Positions 17,322 to 25,616 of a DNA stretch of 64,000 bases are shown here, piece by piece. This stretch comes from UBA5009 sp038043185 (GTDB taxonomy: Bacteria > Bdellovibrionota > Bdellovibrionia > Bdellovibrionales > Bdellovibrionaceae). Each line of letters starts with the position of its first letter. The stretch's first letter is position 1. The stretch covers positions 1 through 64,000 of the forward strand of contig JBBTCO010000010.1 in assembly GCA_038043185.1 (NCBI GenBank). Direction: 5' to 3'. The notes beneath the pieces are model-generated. The model was given only the letters and a program-made list of their open reading frames with translations, made no database searches and was not told where the DNA came from. The position numbers and the translations under genes were made by a program.

Positions 17322-17975
17322 GTGAGTGAAGCAAGTGCAAATCAAAATCTCAAATTGAATGGACTGTTCGCCTTTAAAGAAGGCATGTCGACTGTATTCA
17401 ACGAACAAGGTGAAGCTATTCCTGTAACGGTATTGCGATATGAACCTTGGGTTGTTTCACAGGTTAAAACAAAAGAAAACGATGGCTATGAAGCTTTGCA
17501 AATGGCTTGTCATCCAAAAAAATCAAAGAATTCAAATAAGGCAGAAAAAGCTCATCTTGAAAAAGCTGGTTTTGAAAATGGAGCTCAATACGTTAAAGAA
17601 CTTCGTCATGGTTTACCTGACGGCGCTTCTGTTGGTGCTCAAGTTTCAATTGAAAGTTTAACAAAAGGTGATCTGGTAAAATTAACTTCAACCTCCAAAG
17701 GTCATGGATTTACGGGTTCCGTAAAACGATGGAACTTTGCGGGTGGACCTGCAAGTCACGGATCGCATTTTCATCGCCGTCCAGGATCGAGCGGTAATAG
17801 AACATGGCCAGGTCGAGTTATGCCAGGTAAAAAATTCCCAGGGCAATACGGAAATGTAAATGTAACTGTTAGAAATGTCGAAGTCGTTGAAGTTAATTCG
17901 GCAGAAAATGTTTTGTTGGTTAAGGGACCAGTTCCTGGTGCTAGAAACACTTTAGTAAAATTGGTGAGAGAATAA
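17322..17975 (+). CDS. rplC: 50S ribosomal protein L3
   Basis: L3 is an early 50S assembly protein whose long loop reaches toward the peptidyl transferase centre. The protein has 217 residues. It starts with GTG after GGGAG. Motifs include GFTGSVKRWNF, ASHGSHFHRRPGSSG and PGKKFPGQYG. rplD follows with a one-base gap, which suggests translational coupling. Confidence 0.97.
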   Translation: MSEASANQNLKLNGLFAFKEGMSTVFNEQGEAIPVTVLRYEPWVVSQVKTKENDGYEALQMACHPKKSKNSNKAEKAHLEKAGFENGAQYVKELRHGLPDGASVGAQVSIESLTKGDLVKLTSTSKGHGFTGSVKRWNFAGGPASHGSHFHRRPGSSGNRTWPGRVMPGKKFPGQYGNVNVTVRNVEVVEVNSAENVLLVKGPVPGARNTLVKLVRE

Positions 17976-17976
17976 T

Positions 17977-18609
17977 ATGGCGACAGTGAATGTTTTAAAC
18001 TGGAAAAAAGAAAAAGTGGGTCAGGTTGATTTGAGCCCTGAAGTCTTTGAAACAGAAGTTAAAAAAGACGTGCTTCATACAGTTGTTCGTTGGCAGCTTG
18101 CTTGCCGACGTCAAGGGACCAGCATGACAAAAACCAAAGGTTTAGTTGCGGGTGGCGGTAAAAAACCGTTCAAGCAAAAGGGAACTGGAAATGCTCGTCA
18201 AGGGTCGACACGTTCTCCTTTGATGCCAGGCGGGGGAACCATTTTTGGTCCACAGCCTCGCAGTTACTCTTACGTTCTTCCAAAAAAAGTTCGAAGACTG
18301 GGTTTATCCATGGCTTTGTCTCATCTTCATAAAGAAGGAAAATTATTTGTTATTGATCAACTGAAATCTGACGGCAAAACCAATGAACTTAATAAAAAAT
18401 TAAAAGCTTTCGGTTTGAAGAAAGCCGTTTTGATTGATGCGAGTGTTGACGACAAATTTAGTCGCGCGACTCGAAATATGACTGCCTATAAATACTTTCC
18501 AGTTGAAGGTTTGAATGTATTTGATTTGTTAAAATACGATGCAGCAGTCATCACAAAAGAATCTATAGCAAAAATAGTTGATCGTTGCTTGGTGGAGAAT
18601 GTTCGATGA
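17977..18609 (+). CDS. rplD: 50S ribosomal protein L4
   Basis: L4 lines the peptide exit tunnel and represses the S10 operon in E. coli. The protein has 210 residues. The tunnel loop is visible as KKPFKQKGTGNARQGSTRSP. The stop codon overlaps the rplW start in an ATGA arrangement. Confidence 0.97.
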   Translation: MATVNVLNWKKEKVGQVDLSPEVFETEVKKDVLHTVVRWQLACRRQGTSMTKTKGLVAGGGKKPFKQKGTGNARQGSTRSPLMPGGGTIFGPQPRSYSYVLPKKVRRLGLSMALSHLHKEGKLFVIDQLKSDGKTNELNKKLKAFGLKKAVLIDASVDDKFSRATRNMTAYKYFPVEGLNVFDLLKYDAAVITKESIAKIVDRCLVENVR

Positions 18610-18884
18610 AAAACATAATTAAAACTCCTCTCGTTACAGAAAAAAATACCATCCACAATGCGGGTGGTGTGTATGTTTTCGAAGTGGAGCAAAAGTCTGA
18701 TAAAGTTGAAATAAAAAAAGCAGTTGAAAAGAATTTTTCAGTTAAAGTTGATAGCGTACGAACTGCGGTATGCCGAGGACATTCGAAACAAACAAAATTT
18801 GGTCGAACAGCTGCTCCTCGTTGGAAAAAAGCTTTTGTAAAGCTTAAAGCTGGCGAAAAAATCGCACTTTTTGAGGGGGCGTAG
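18606..18884 (+). CDS. rplW: 50S ribosomal protein L23
   Basis: L23 sits at the tunnel exit and docks trigger factor and SRP. The chosen ATG at 18606 overlaps the rplD stop (ATGA) and is preceded by GGTGGAG. An upstream in-frame start would add seven residues with no homology. The product has 92 residues and begins MKNIIKTPLVTEKN, the usual L23 N-terminus. Confidence 0.95.
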   Translation: MKNIIKTPLVTEKNTIHNAGGVYVFEVEQKSDKVEIKKAVEKNFSVKVDSVRTAVCRGHSKQTKFGRTAAPRWKKAFVKLKAGEKIALFEGA

Positions 18885-18885
18885 T

Positions 18886-19704
18886 ATGGGCATAAAAATA
18901 TATAGTCCGCGCTCAGATGGTCGAAGAGGTATGACTGGTTTTGATTTCTCTGAAATCACCAAAACTAAACCTGAAAAATCATTGACTGAGCCAGTACGAA
19001 AAAATTCAGCTCGAAACAATCATGGTCAGATCACAGTACGTCACATCGGTGGCGGCCATAAACGTCGATTTCGGATTATTGATTTTAAACGTAATAAAAC
19101 TGAAGTTCCGGCAAAAGTGGTTTCGATCGAGTACGATCCTAACAGAACTTGTCGAATTGCATTGATCGCCTACGCTGATGGTGCAAAAGCCTACATTGTG
19201 GCTCCCATTGGTTTAAATGTTGGTGATGCTGTATTGTCGAGTGAAAAAGCGGATATTAAACCTGGAAACTCATTGCCTCTTTCTGCAATCCCAGTTGGTA
19301 CAACAATACACAATATTGAAGTTCGTCCTGGCAAAGGAGCGCAGTTGGTTCGTGGTGCTGGTACGGCCGCAATCCTTGTTGCAAAAGAACAACAGTATTG
19401 CCAAGTTCGGCTTCCTTCCGGAGAAGTAAAAAAGATTTTATCTGTTTGCAGAGCATCTATTGGGCAGGTTGGAAATACTGACAACGAAAATATTTCGCTT
19501 GGTAAAGCAGGGCGCTCTCGTTGGAGAGGTATTCGTCCTGGAGTTCGTGGTATGGCAATGAATCCAGTTGATCATCCATTGGGTGGAGGAGAAGGCGTTG
19601 GAAAAGGCCATCATCCTGTCACGCCTTGGGGACAACCGTGTAAGGGTTTTAAAACAAGAAATAATAAGAGAACAGATTCTTCAATTATTAAGAGACGTAA
19701 GTAG
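18886..19704 (+). CDS. rplB: 50S ribosomal protein L2
   Basis: L2 is needed for subunit association and peptidyl transferase function. The ATG at 18886 directly follows the rplW stop. GAGGGGG at about 18873 gives the ribosome site. The product has 272 residues. The RNA-binding core (IGGGHKRRFRIIDFKR) and the C-terminal MNPVDHPLGGGEG motif with the critical histidine are present. Confidence 0.97.
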   Translation: MGIKIYSPRSDGRRGMTGFDFSEITKTKPEKSLTEPVRKNSARNNHGQITVRHIGGGHKRRFRIIDFKRNKTEVPAKVVSIEYDPNRTCRIALIAYADGAKAYIVAPIGLNVGDAVLSSEKADIKPGNSLPLSAIPVGTTIHNIEVRPGKGAQLVRGAGTAAILVAKEQQYCQVRLPSGEVKKILSVCRASIGQVGNTDNENISLGKAGRSRWRGIRPGVRGMAMNPVDHPLGGGEGVGKGHHPVTPWGQPCKGFKTRNNKRTDSSIIKRRK

Positions 19705-19713
19705 GAGTAGATT

Positions 19714-20013
19714 GTGGCTAGGTCAGTAAAAAAAGGACCGTTCATTGATGAGCATCTTCAAAAGAAGATCGATCATGCGATCCAAAAAAATGATAAAAAA
19801 GTAATTAAAACATGGTCACGTCGTTCGACTATTTTTCCAGAATCTGTCGGACTTACGTTTGCTGTTCATAACGGAAAGCAGTTTGTGCCTGTTTATGTCA
19901 CAGAGAACATGATTGGGCATCGTCTGGGTGAGTTTTCTCCAACTCGTAAGTTTGTTGGACATTCAGAGAAAAAAGCTGCAGCTCCTTCAGCTCCAGCGGC
20001 AGATAAGAAATAA
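19714..20013 (+). CDS. rpsS: 30S ribosomal protein S19
   Basis: S19 pairs with S13 in the 30S head. The protein has 99 residues with a GTG start after AGGAG. It begins MARSVKKGPFID. The motif KTWSRRSTIFPESVGLTFAV and the MIGHRLGEFSPTRKF segment are intact. The C-terminus is a short Ala/Pro-rich tail (AAAPSAPAADKK) slightly longer than in E. coli. Confidence 0.97.
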   Translation: MARSVKKGPFIDEHLQKKIDHAIQKNDKKVIKTWSRRSTIFPESVGLTFAVHNGKQFVPVYVTENMIGHRLGEFSPTRKFVGHSEKKAAAPSAPAADKK

Positions 20014-20024
20014 GGGGTTGAAAG

Positions 20025-20357
20025 ATGGAAGCCAAAGCAAGTCTTAAATATGCACGAGTTGGAGCCCAAAAGGCTCGATTGGTGGCTGATTTGGTTCGCG
20101 GTCAAAACGTCAACCAGGCAGTTAAGACACTGACTTTTCTGAATAAGAAGTCAGCTTTAATTATTAAAAAACTGATTGAGTCAGCGGTAGCAAATGCTGA
20201 CGACAAAAAAATAATGGATGTCGATAAGTTGTTTGTAAAAACAATTTACGTAGATCAAGGGCCAGTGCTTAAAAGGTTTCGTCCGCGCGCTCAAGGTCGT
20301 GCTTATGGGATCAGAAAAAAGACAAGCCATATTAACGTCACTCTAGAGGAGAAATAG
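20025..20357 (+). CDS. rplV: 50S ribosomal protein L22
   Basis: L22 lines the exit tunnel with L4. The protein has 110 residues. The N-terminal ARVGAQKARLVADLVRG helix region and the tunnel hairpin near LKRFRPRAQGRAYGIRKKTSH are recognisable. It lies between rpsS and rpsC as in the standard order. Confidence 0.97.
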   Translation: MEAKASLKYARVGAQKARLVADLVRGQNVNQAVKTLTFLNKKSALIIKKLIESAVANADDKKIMDVDKLFVKTIYVDQGPVLKRFRPRAQGRAYGIRKKTSHINVTLEEK

Positions 20358-20359
20358 AA

Positions 20360-21025
20360 GTGGGACAAAAAGTAAATCCAATTGGTTTTCGACTTGGAGT
20401 GATTCGCACTTGGGATTCTCGTTGGTATGCAAAGGGACATAGCTATTATGAAAATCTTCACGAAGATATTCGTCTTCGTAAATATCTTAAAGATAAACTC
20501 AAGCATGCCGGCGTATCAAAAATTGAAGTCGAACGAGCCGCTAAAAAAGTTAAAATTATTATTTCTACGGCTCGTCCAGGAGTCGTGATCGGTAAAAAAG
20601 GAACAGGAATTGATTCATTGAAAGCTGATGTTCAAAAGTTAACTCCAAATGAAGTTTTTTTGAGCATTCAAGAAGTACGAAAGCCAGATCTTGATGCGCA
20701 ACTAGTTGCTGAAAGCATTGCTCTTCAACTTGAGAAACGAATTTCTTGGAGAAGAGCTTTGAAAAAAGCTATTGCCGCTGCAATTAAAGGTGGAGTTCGA
20801 GGTATTAAAGTCAGAGTTTCTGGACGATTAGATGGAGCTGAGATCGCAAGGTCAGAGTGGTACAACGAGAAAAGTGTTCCCCTTCATACATTGCGTGCAG
20901 ATATTGATTATGGAACGGCTGAAGCCTTAACAAGTTATGGAATTATTGGTTTAAAAGTATGGATTTATAAAGGCGATATATTGTCAGCCCGAGAAGTTGA
21001 GGAGGCCGGCCGTGTTAAGTCCTAA
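20360..21025 (+). CDS. rpsC: 30S ribosomal protein S3
   Basis: S3 forms part of the mRNA entry channel and helicase. The protein has 221 residues with a GTG start 7 bases after GAGGAGA, overlapping the end region of rplV by proximity (2-base gap). It begins MGQKVNPIGFRLG. A KH domain contains RPGVVIGKKGTGID. The C-terminus overlaps the start of rplP. Confidence 0.97.
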   Translation: MGQKVNPIGFRLGVIRTWDSRWYAKGHSYYENLHEDIRLRKYLKDKLKHAGVSKIEVERAAKKVKIIISTARPGVVIGKKGTGIDSLKADVQKLTPNEVFLSIQEVRKPDLDAQLVAESIALQLEKRISWRRALKKAIAAAIKGGVRGIKVRVSGRLDGAEIARSEWYNEKSVPLHTLRADIDYGTAEALTSYGIIGLKVWIYKGDILSAREVEEAGRVKS

Positions 21026-21419
21026 GCGAGTAAAATATCGTAAACAGTTTGTTGGTCGAGCCACTGGTTTTGCCGTTCGCGGTTGTCACTTGGATTTCGG
21101 TGATTATGGATTACAAGCCATTGAAGAAGGCCGCTTGACAGCACGCCAGCTTGAAGCTGGTCGGATTGCAATTTCACGTAGCGTAAAAAGAGGCGGTAAA
21201 TTCTGGTGTCGTGTTTATCCAGATACTCCTGTTACAAAAAAAGCAGCTGAAACAAGGATGGGAAGCGGTAAAGGAAATCCAGAATATTGGGTAGCCAGAG
21301 TATTGCCAGGCCGGATCTTATTTGAAATGAATGGTGTAACTCGAGAGCAAGCTAAAGAAGCATTTGATCGTGCTGCCTACAAGCTACCTTTCAAAACACG
21401 TTTTCTGGTTCGGGAGTAG
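21012..21419 (+). CDS. rplP: 50S ribosomal protein L16
   Basis: L16 helps position tRNAs in the A site. The start chosen is GTG at 21012, 6 bases after GAGGAGG, giving MLSPKRVKYRKQ, the typical N-terminus. It overlaps rpsC by 14 bases, so the rpsC reading frame carries its ribosome site. A start at 20997 would overlap that site itself. The product has 135 residues, the family norm. Confidence 0.95.
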   Translation: MLSPKRVKYRKQFVGRATGFAVRGCHLDFGDYGLQAIEEGRLTARQLEAGRIAISRSVKRGGKFWCRVYPDTPVTKKAAETRMGSGKGNPEYWVARVLPGRILFEMNGVTREQAKEAFDRAAYKLPFKTRFLVRE

Positions 21420-21422
21420 AAG

Positions 21423-21614
21423 ATGAAATTTACTGAGATTAAAGATTTATCAGTGGTGGAGTTAAAAAAGAAAAGAGCGGGATTAAGCGAAGCTCTTTTT
21501 CAAGCAAAGATTAAAAATTCAATTGGTCAACTTTCAAACCCAATTGAAATTAAAAATTTGCGACGAGATATTGCAAAAATAAATACGGCTATCGTAAAAA
21601 AAGTAGCTCGATAA
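21423..21614 (+). CDS. rpmC: 50S ribosomal protein L29
   Basis: L29 is a small helical protein near the tunnel exit, beside L23. The protein has 63 residues. It shows the two-helix pattern with ELKKKRAGLSEALFQAK and NLRRDIAKINT. It begins 3 bases after rplP. Confidence 0.95.
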   Translation: MKFTEIKDLSVVELKKKRAGLSEALFQAKIKNSIGQLSNPIEIKNLRRDIAKINTAIVKKVAR

Positions 21615-21632
21615 TTTGAGTAGAGGGAAAAA

Positions 21633-21911
21633 ATGAAAACTCAAGAAGAAACGTCTTCCAGAGGACGAAAAGTAGAAGTGACCGGAGAAGTGATCTCTAA
21701 TAAAATGGAGAAAACAATTTCTGTCTTGATCTACCGAATGGTGAGACACAAAAAATATGGTAAATACGTAAAGAAGACTTCCGTATTTAAAGCTCATGAT
21801 GAGAAAAAACAGGCAAAGATTGGTGACATTGTTCGAATTTTCGAAACTCGACCGTTGAGCAAAACAAAGCGTTGGGCTTTGAGCGAAATCATCGAGTCGA
21901 CGAACAAGTAG
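21633..21911 (+). CDS. rpsQ: 30S ribosomal protein S17
   Basis: S17 is a primary 16S-binding protein with an OB fold. The protein has 92 residues. The core VTGEVISNKMEKTISVLIYR and the segment GDIVRIFETRPLSKTKRW are typical. The first ten residues (KTQEETSSRG) are a polar extension. Confidence 0.96.
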   Translation: MKTQEETSSRGRKVEVTGEVISNKMEKTISVLIYRMVRHKKYGKYVKKTSVFKAHDEKKQAKIGDIVRIFETRPLSKTKRWALSEIIESTNK

Positions 21912-21919
21912 GAGATGAC

Positions 21920-22288
21920 ATGATACAGATGCAAACACGTTTAAATGTTGCAGATAATTCGGGTGCCAAGGAAGTCATGTGCATCAAAGTTCTTGGAGGA
22001 TCCAAGAGAAGATTCGCGGCGATTGGCGACATTATTGTCGTTTCAATTAAAGAGGCTCTTCCAAATGCTAAAGTAAAAAAAGGCGAAGTCGCCAAAGCTG
22101 TTGTGGTGAGAACTGTTCATAAGCTGAGAAGACCAGATGGATCTTATATCCGTTTTGATGATAACTCTGCCGTTTTGATCAATGCAGCAAAAGAACCGAT
22201 TGGTACACGTATTTTTGGTCCAGTAGCCAGAGAACTTCGCGCAAAGCAATTTGTGAAGATTGTTTCCTTGGCTCCTGAGGTCCTATAG
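21920..22288 (+). CDS. rplN: 50S ribosomal protein L14
   Basis: L14 lies at the subunit interface and is the docking site of the silencing factor RsfS. The start is ATG at 21920, 5 bases after AGGAG and giving MIQMQTRLNVADNSGAK. A longer frame beginning at 21872 overlaps rpsQ and is unlikely. The product has 122 residues and ends in IVSLAPEVL, complete and normal. The next gene, 8 bases on, is rplE, so the usual rplX is absent. Confidence 0.97.
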   Translation: MIQMQTRLNVADNSGAKEVMCIKVLGGSKRRFAAIGDIIVVSIKEALPNAKVKKGEVAKAVVVRTVHKLRRPDGSYIRFDDNSAVLINAAKEPIGTRIFGPVARELRAKQFVKIVSLAPEVL

Positions 22289-22296
22289 AGGTCATT

Positions 22297-22836
22297 ATGA
22301 ATCGATTGCAAGAGAAGTACAAAAAAGAAATAGTTCCTCAGTTAGCTAAACAACTGGGTGCAAAGAACGTTATGCAGGTCCCTCGTTTAGAGAAAATTAT
22401 AATCAGCGTGTGCACCAGCGATGCTGTTCAAAATCCAAAAGTTTTGAATGCAGTTGTGGATGAAATCACTTCAATTGCTGGGCAAAAAGCGGTTATCACG
22501 AAATCAAAGAAAGCCATTTCTAATTTTAAATTAAGAAAAGGTCTTTCCATTGGTGCTCGAGTGACTTTGCGTCGGGAAAGAATGTGGTCTTTCATGGATC
22601 GTTTGAATACTTTGGCTTTGCCACGTGTTCGTGACTTTCGTGGACTTCCGACTAAAGGATTCGATGGTCGTGGTAATTACAATATGGGTTTGAAGGAACA
22701 AATTGTGTTTCCTGAAATCAATTACGATAAAGTAGAAAAAGTACGTGGAATGAACATTACAATTTGCACAACTGCAAATAGTGATACAGAAGGTAGAGCT
22801 TTACTTGAGGCTCTCGGAATGCCGTTTAGGAAATAA
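22297..22836 (+). CDS. rplE: 50S ribosomal protein L5
   Basis: L5 binds 5S rRNA and contacts P-site tRNA. The protein has 179 residues, complete from MNRLQEKYKKEIVPQL to ALGMPFRK. The motif MRDRLNTLALPRVRDFRG is seen here as MDRLNTLALPRVRDFRG. It follows rplN directly. Confidence 0.97.
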   Translation: MNRLQEKYKKEIVPQLAKQLGAKNVMQVPRLEKIIISVCTSDAVQNPKVLNAVVDEITSIAGQKAVITKSKKAISNFKLRKGLSIGARVTLRRERMWSFMDRLNTLALPRVRDFRGLPTKGFDGRGNYNMGLKEQIVFPEINYDKVEKVRGMNITICTTANSDTEGRALLEALGMPFRK

Positions 22837-22851
22837 AGGAAGAGGTGCATC

Positions 22852-23157
22852 TTGGCTCGTTTAGCTGCGATCATGAAAAATAATAAGAGAAAAGACAAAT
22901 CTTCTCGCTATTGGAAGCATCGAAAAGAGCTTCGAGAAGCGGCTGTTAATTTTAAGTTGTCTGATGAAGACAGAACGACAGCGAGAAAAAAACTACAGAA
23001 GTTACCTCGAGACACTTCACCTTGTCGGGTAATTACACGATGTGTGCTTTCTGGACGTCCCCGTGGCTGTTACAAAAAATTTGGATTATCAAGAATTGCA
23101 TTCAGAGCATTAGCGCTCGACGGTAAATTGCCTGGTGTTACGAAAGCCAGTTGGTAA
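22852..23157 (+). CDS. rpsN: 30S ribosomal protein S14 (long, zinc-independent type)
   Basis: S14 completes the 30S head late in assembly. The protein has 101 residues, the long form. It starts with TTG, preceded by AAGAGGTG. The C-terminal part has RCVLSGRPRGCYKKFGLSRI. The paired CxxC motifs of the short zinc form are not present, although three cysteines occur nearby. Confidence 0.95.
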   Translation: MARLAAIMKNNKRKDKSSRYWKHRKELREAAVNFKLSDEDRTTARKKLQKLPRDTSPCRVITRCVLSGRPRGCYKKFGLSRIAFRALALDGKLPGVTKASW

Positions 23158-23166
23158 GAGGGAAAA

Positions 23167-23556
23167 ATGGATACAATTTCACAATTTATTACAGTTATTA
23201 GAAATGCGGGCGTAGCGAAACACGAAAAATTGGATGTGCCAGCTTCAAAGTTACGAGCGGGCATTGCGCAAATCCTTGTTAATGAAGGCTACATTCGAAG
23301 TTTTAAAATCGCTAAGGATTCAAAACAAGGAATTATGAGAATTTATTTGAAATATGATGATCTTGGAAATCACGTGATCACGGCAATTGATCGAATCAGT
23401 CGGCCGGGTCGACGTGTTTATGTACAAAACGATAAAGTACCGAGTGTTCGGTCTGGTTTGGGTTTCTCGATTTTGAGTACCAGCCAAGGAATTATCGGTT
23501 CTAAACAGGCAAAAGACAAGAAGTTGGGCGGAGAAATTCTCTGCTCAGTTTGGTAG
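23167..23556 (+). CDS. rpsH: 30S ribosomal protein S8
   Basis: S8 binds the central domain of 16S rRNA and is the spc-operon repressor in E. coli, acting at the rplX-rplE junction. That junction is changed here because rplX is missing. The protein has 129 residues. The C-terminal GLGFSILSTSQGII and GGEILCSVW are characteristic. Confidence 0.97.
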   Translation: MDTISQFITVIRNAGVAKHEKLDVPASKLRAGIAQILVNEGYIRSFKIAKDSKQGIMRIYLKYDDLGNHVITAIDRISRPGRRVYVQNDKVPSVRSGLGFSILSTSQGIIGSKQAKDKKLGGEILCSVW

Positions 23557-23563
23557 GTGTAAA

Positions 23564-24106
23564 ATGTCACGTATAGGAAAAGCACCAGTTTATTTTGATG
23601 ATAAAGTGCAAGTTTCGGTTTCTGCAAAAAATGAATTATCTGTTAAAGGTGCTAAGCACACTTTGAATATTTCTATGAAACCTGAGGTCTCTGCAAAGGT
23701 TGAAGGAAAAAAAGTTATTCTCACTCGGAATTCTGAAACAAAAGAAGCTCGTGCTTTGCATGGTCTTTATCGCGCTTTGCTGCAAAATGCGGTGAGTGGG
23801 GTCTCAAAAGGCTTTACAAAAACTCTTGAGCTTCAGGGCGTTGGATATCGAGCCAGTGTAGCAGGAAAAAAATTGGAATTGGCACTTGGTTTTAGCCACC
23901 CAATTTCATTTGATATTCCTGAAGGCATCGAAATTAAAGTTGAAAAACAAACGGCGATTATGATTTCTGGTCCTAGCCGAGAATTGGTTGGACAAGTTGC
24001 TGCGAAAGTTCGTTCATTCAGACCACCAGAGCCATATCTTGGTAAAGGTGTACGTTATTCGGGTGAAAAAATTCGTCGCAAAGCTGGTAAGTCAGCAGGT
24101 AAATAG
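23564..24106 (+). CDS. rplF: 50S ribosomal protein L6
   Basis: L6 lies near the sarcin-ricin loop. The protein has 180 residues with two similar domains. It begins MSRIGKAPV. The segment LELQGVGYRA and the C-terminal PPEPYLGKGVRYSGEKIRRKAGK are typical. A 29-base gap leads to rplR. Confidence 0.97.
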   Translation: MSRIGKAPVYFDDKVQVSVSAKNELSVKGAKHTLNISMKPEVSAKVEGKKVILTRNSETKEARALHGLYRALLQNAVSGVSKGFTKTLELQGVGYRASVAGKKLELALGFSHPISFDIPEGIEIKVEKQTAIMISGPSRELVGQVAAKVRSFRPPEPYLGKGVRYSGEKIRRKAGKSAGK

Positions 24107-24135
24107 ATTTTATTTGATATTTAAGAGGTATTTTT

Positions 24136-24507
24136 ATGATGAAATTAAAGTTTAGAAAACACACCAGCGAACGACAGATAAATCGTCTAACGAAAAAAAT
24201 TCGTATTCGTAAAACTGTTAAAGGTACTGACGAACGTCCTCGACTCTGTGTTTTTCGTAGCGGTAGCCACATTTATGCTCAAATTATTAACGATGTAACT
24301 GGCCATACTTTGGTTTCTGCGTCTTCATTGACTTTGGAAGCTAAAACCAAAGGGCGGGAATTAGCAAAAATGGTTGGTGCTGAAGTTGCAAAAATAGCAA
24401 TTCAGAAAAAAATAAAAGACGTCGTATTTGATCGTAATGGTTATATTTATCATGGCCGTGTTCAGTCTTTGGCTGATGGCGCTCGTGAAGCTGGTTTGAA
24501 TTTTTAA
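24136..24507 (+). CDS. rplR: 50S ribosomal protein L18
   Basis: L18 delivers 5S rRNA to the 50S subunit with L5. The protein has 123 residues. The motif RPRLCVFRSGSHIYAQIIND and the C-terminal VFDRNGYIYHGRVQSLADGAREAGL are typical. Two ATGs in a row (24136 and 24139) are both possible starts. The first is 7 bases after GAGG. Confidence 0.96.
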   Translation: MMKLKFRKHTSERQINRLTKKIRIRKTVKGTDERPRLCVFRSGSHIYAQIINDVTGHTLVSASSLTLEAKTKGRELAKMVGAEVAKIAIQKKIKDVVFDRNGYIYHGRVQSLADGAREAGLNF

Positions 24508-24517
24508 GGAGTGATCG

Positions 24518-24964
24518 ATGGAAAAAGTGTCGACTGAATTTGAAGAACGAGTCGTAGCAATTAACAGGGTCACTAAGGTGGTCAAAGGCGGAAGACGATT
24601 TTCTTTTGCCGCTCTCGTAGTTGTTGGTAACAAGTCGGGTGAGATTGGTTTTGGCTCTGGTAAAGCCGGCGAAGTTCCTGAAGCTATTGGGAAAGCTAGC
24701 CGCTCAGCAAAAAAAGCATCTCGAAGTATTTCTCTAAAAGATAACCGCACAATTCATCATGAGGTGATTGGTACGTTTGGAGCTGCTAAAGTTATTATGA
24801 AACCAGCGGCACCAGGCACTGGTGTCATCGCCGGTGGAGCAGTTCGAGCCGTTTTAGAATCTGTTGGAGTAAAGGATATTTTAACTAAATGTGTTGGAAC
24901 AAGAAATCCTCACAATGCAGTTCGAGCCACGTTGAATGGTCTTGGACAACTTAAAAAAGTTTAA
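24518..24964 (+). CDS. rpsE: 30S ribosomal protein S5
   Basis: S5 affects mRNA entry and decoding fidelity. The protein has 148 residues, slightly shorter than the E. coli protein at its ends. The S5 motifs VVKGGRRFSFAALVVVGN, GSGKAGEVPEAI and the C-terminal domain GTGVIAGGAVRAVLE are intact. Confidence 0.97.
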   Translation: MEKVSTEFEERVVAINRVTKVVKGGRRFSFAALVVVGNKSGEIGFGSGKAGEVPEAIGKASRSAKKASRSISLKDNRTIHHEVIGTFGAAKVIMKPAAPGTGVIAGGAVRAVLESVGVKDILTKCVGTRNPHNAVRATLNGLGQLKKV

Positions 24965-24973
24965 GGTGTTTTT

Positions 24974-25159
24974 ATGGCAAAAACTTTCAAGGTAACATTA
25001 AAAAGATCGTTGATTGGGTGCACGGAAACTCAAAAAGAGACAATGCGTTGTCTTCGGTTGAGCAAGATTCGTCAATCATCAAATATAACAGATACTCCTG
25101 CTAATCGCGGGCAAATAATGAAAGTTCAACATCTTGTTGATGTGGAAGTGGTGAGGTAG
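24974..25159 (+). CDS. rpmD: 50S ribosomal protein L30
   Basis: L30 is a small 50S protein beside L15. The protein has 61 residues and begins MAKTFKVTLKRSLIGC. It carries the typical TPANRGQIMKVQHLVDVEVV end. It is found between rpsE and rplO, as usual. Confidence 0.94.
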   Translation: MAKTFKVTLKRSLIGCTETQKETMRCLRLSKIRQSSNITDTPANRGQIMKVQHLVDVEVVR

Positions 25160-25162
25160 ACA

Positions 25163-25603
25163 ATGAGTTTATTATCGGAATTATCTCCTAAAGCAGGATC
25201 GACTCATTATCGTAAACGCGTTGGTCGCGGAATTGGTTCCGGACTCGGTGGTTACTCTGGAAAAGGTGGCAAAGGCCAAACGCAACGCAGTGGCGGAAGT
25301 ATTCGCCGTGGTTTTGAAGGCGGTCAAACTCCATTGCATCGTCGTTTGCCAAAGTTTGGTTTTTCGAATGAAGCTTTTGCAACTCACTATGAAATTATAA
25401 ATTTAAGTCAGTTAGCTGATTTTTCAGGTGAAGTGACAATGGAAACTTTGAAAACAGCAGGCTTAGTGAACAAAGGACCAGTTAAGATTTTAGGAATGGG
25501 AAAGATAACTAAGGCGTTAACGGTAAAAGCTCATAAATTTAGTGAGTCAGCAAAAAAGGCCATTGAAGCGGCCGGTGGAAAAACAGAAATTACTAAGCTA
25601 TAA
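25163..25603 (+). CDS. rplO: 50S ribosomal protein L15
   Basis: L15 is a late-binding 50S protein with a glycine-rich extension. The protein has 146 residues. The stretch RVGRGIGSGLGGYSGKGGKG and the motif GGQTPLHRRLPKFGF are diagnostic. It begins 3 bases after rpmD. Confidence 0.97.
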   Translation: MSLLSELSPKAGSTHYRKRVGRGIGSGLGGYSGKGGKGQTQRSGGSIRRGFEGGQTPLHRRLPKFGFSNEAFATHYEIINLSQLADFSGEVTMETLKTAGLVNKGPVKILGMGKITKALTVKAHKFSESAKKAIEAAGGKTEITKL

Positions 25604-25616
25604 AAAAGGATTTTGA

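Noticed and set aside
21872..21919. Longer start for rplN
   Set aside because: The extension overlaps rpsQ and is unrelated to L14. The ATG at 21920 has a good ribosome site and the usual N-terminus.
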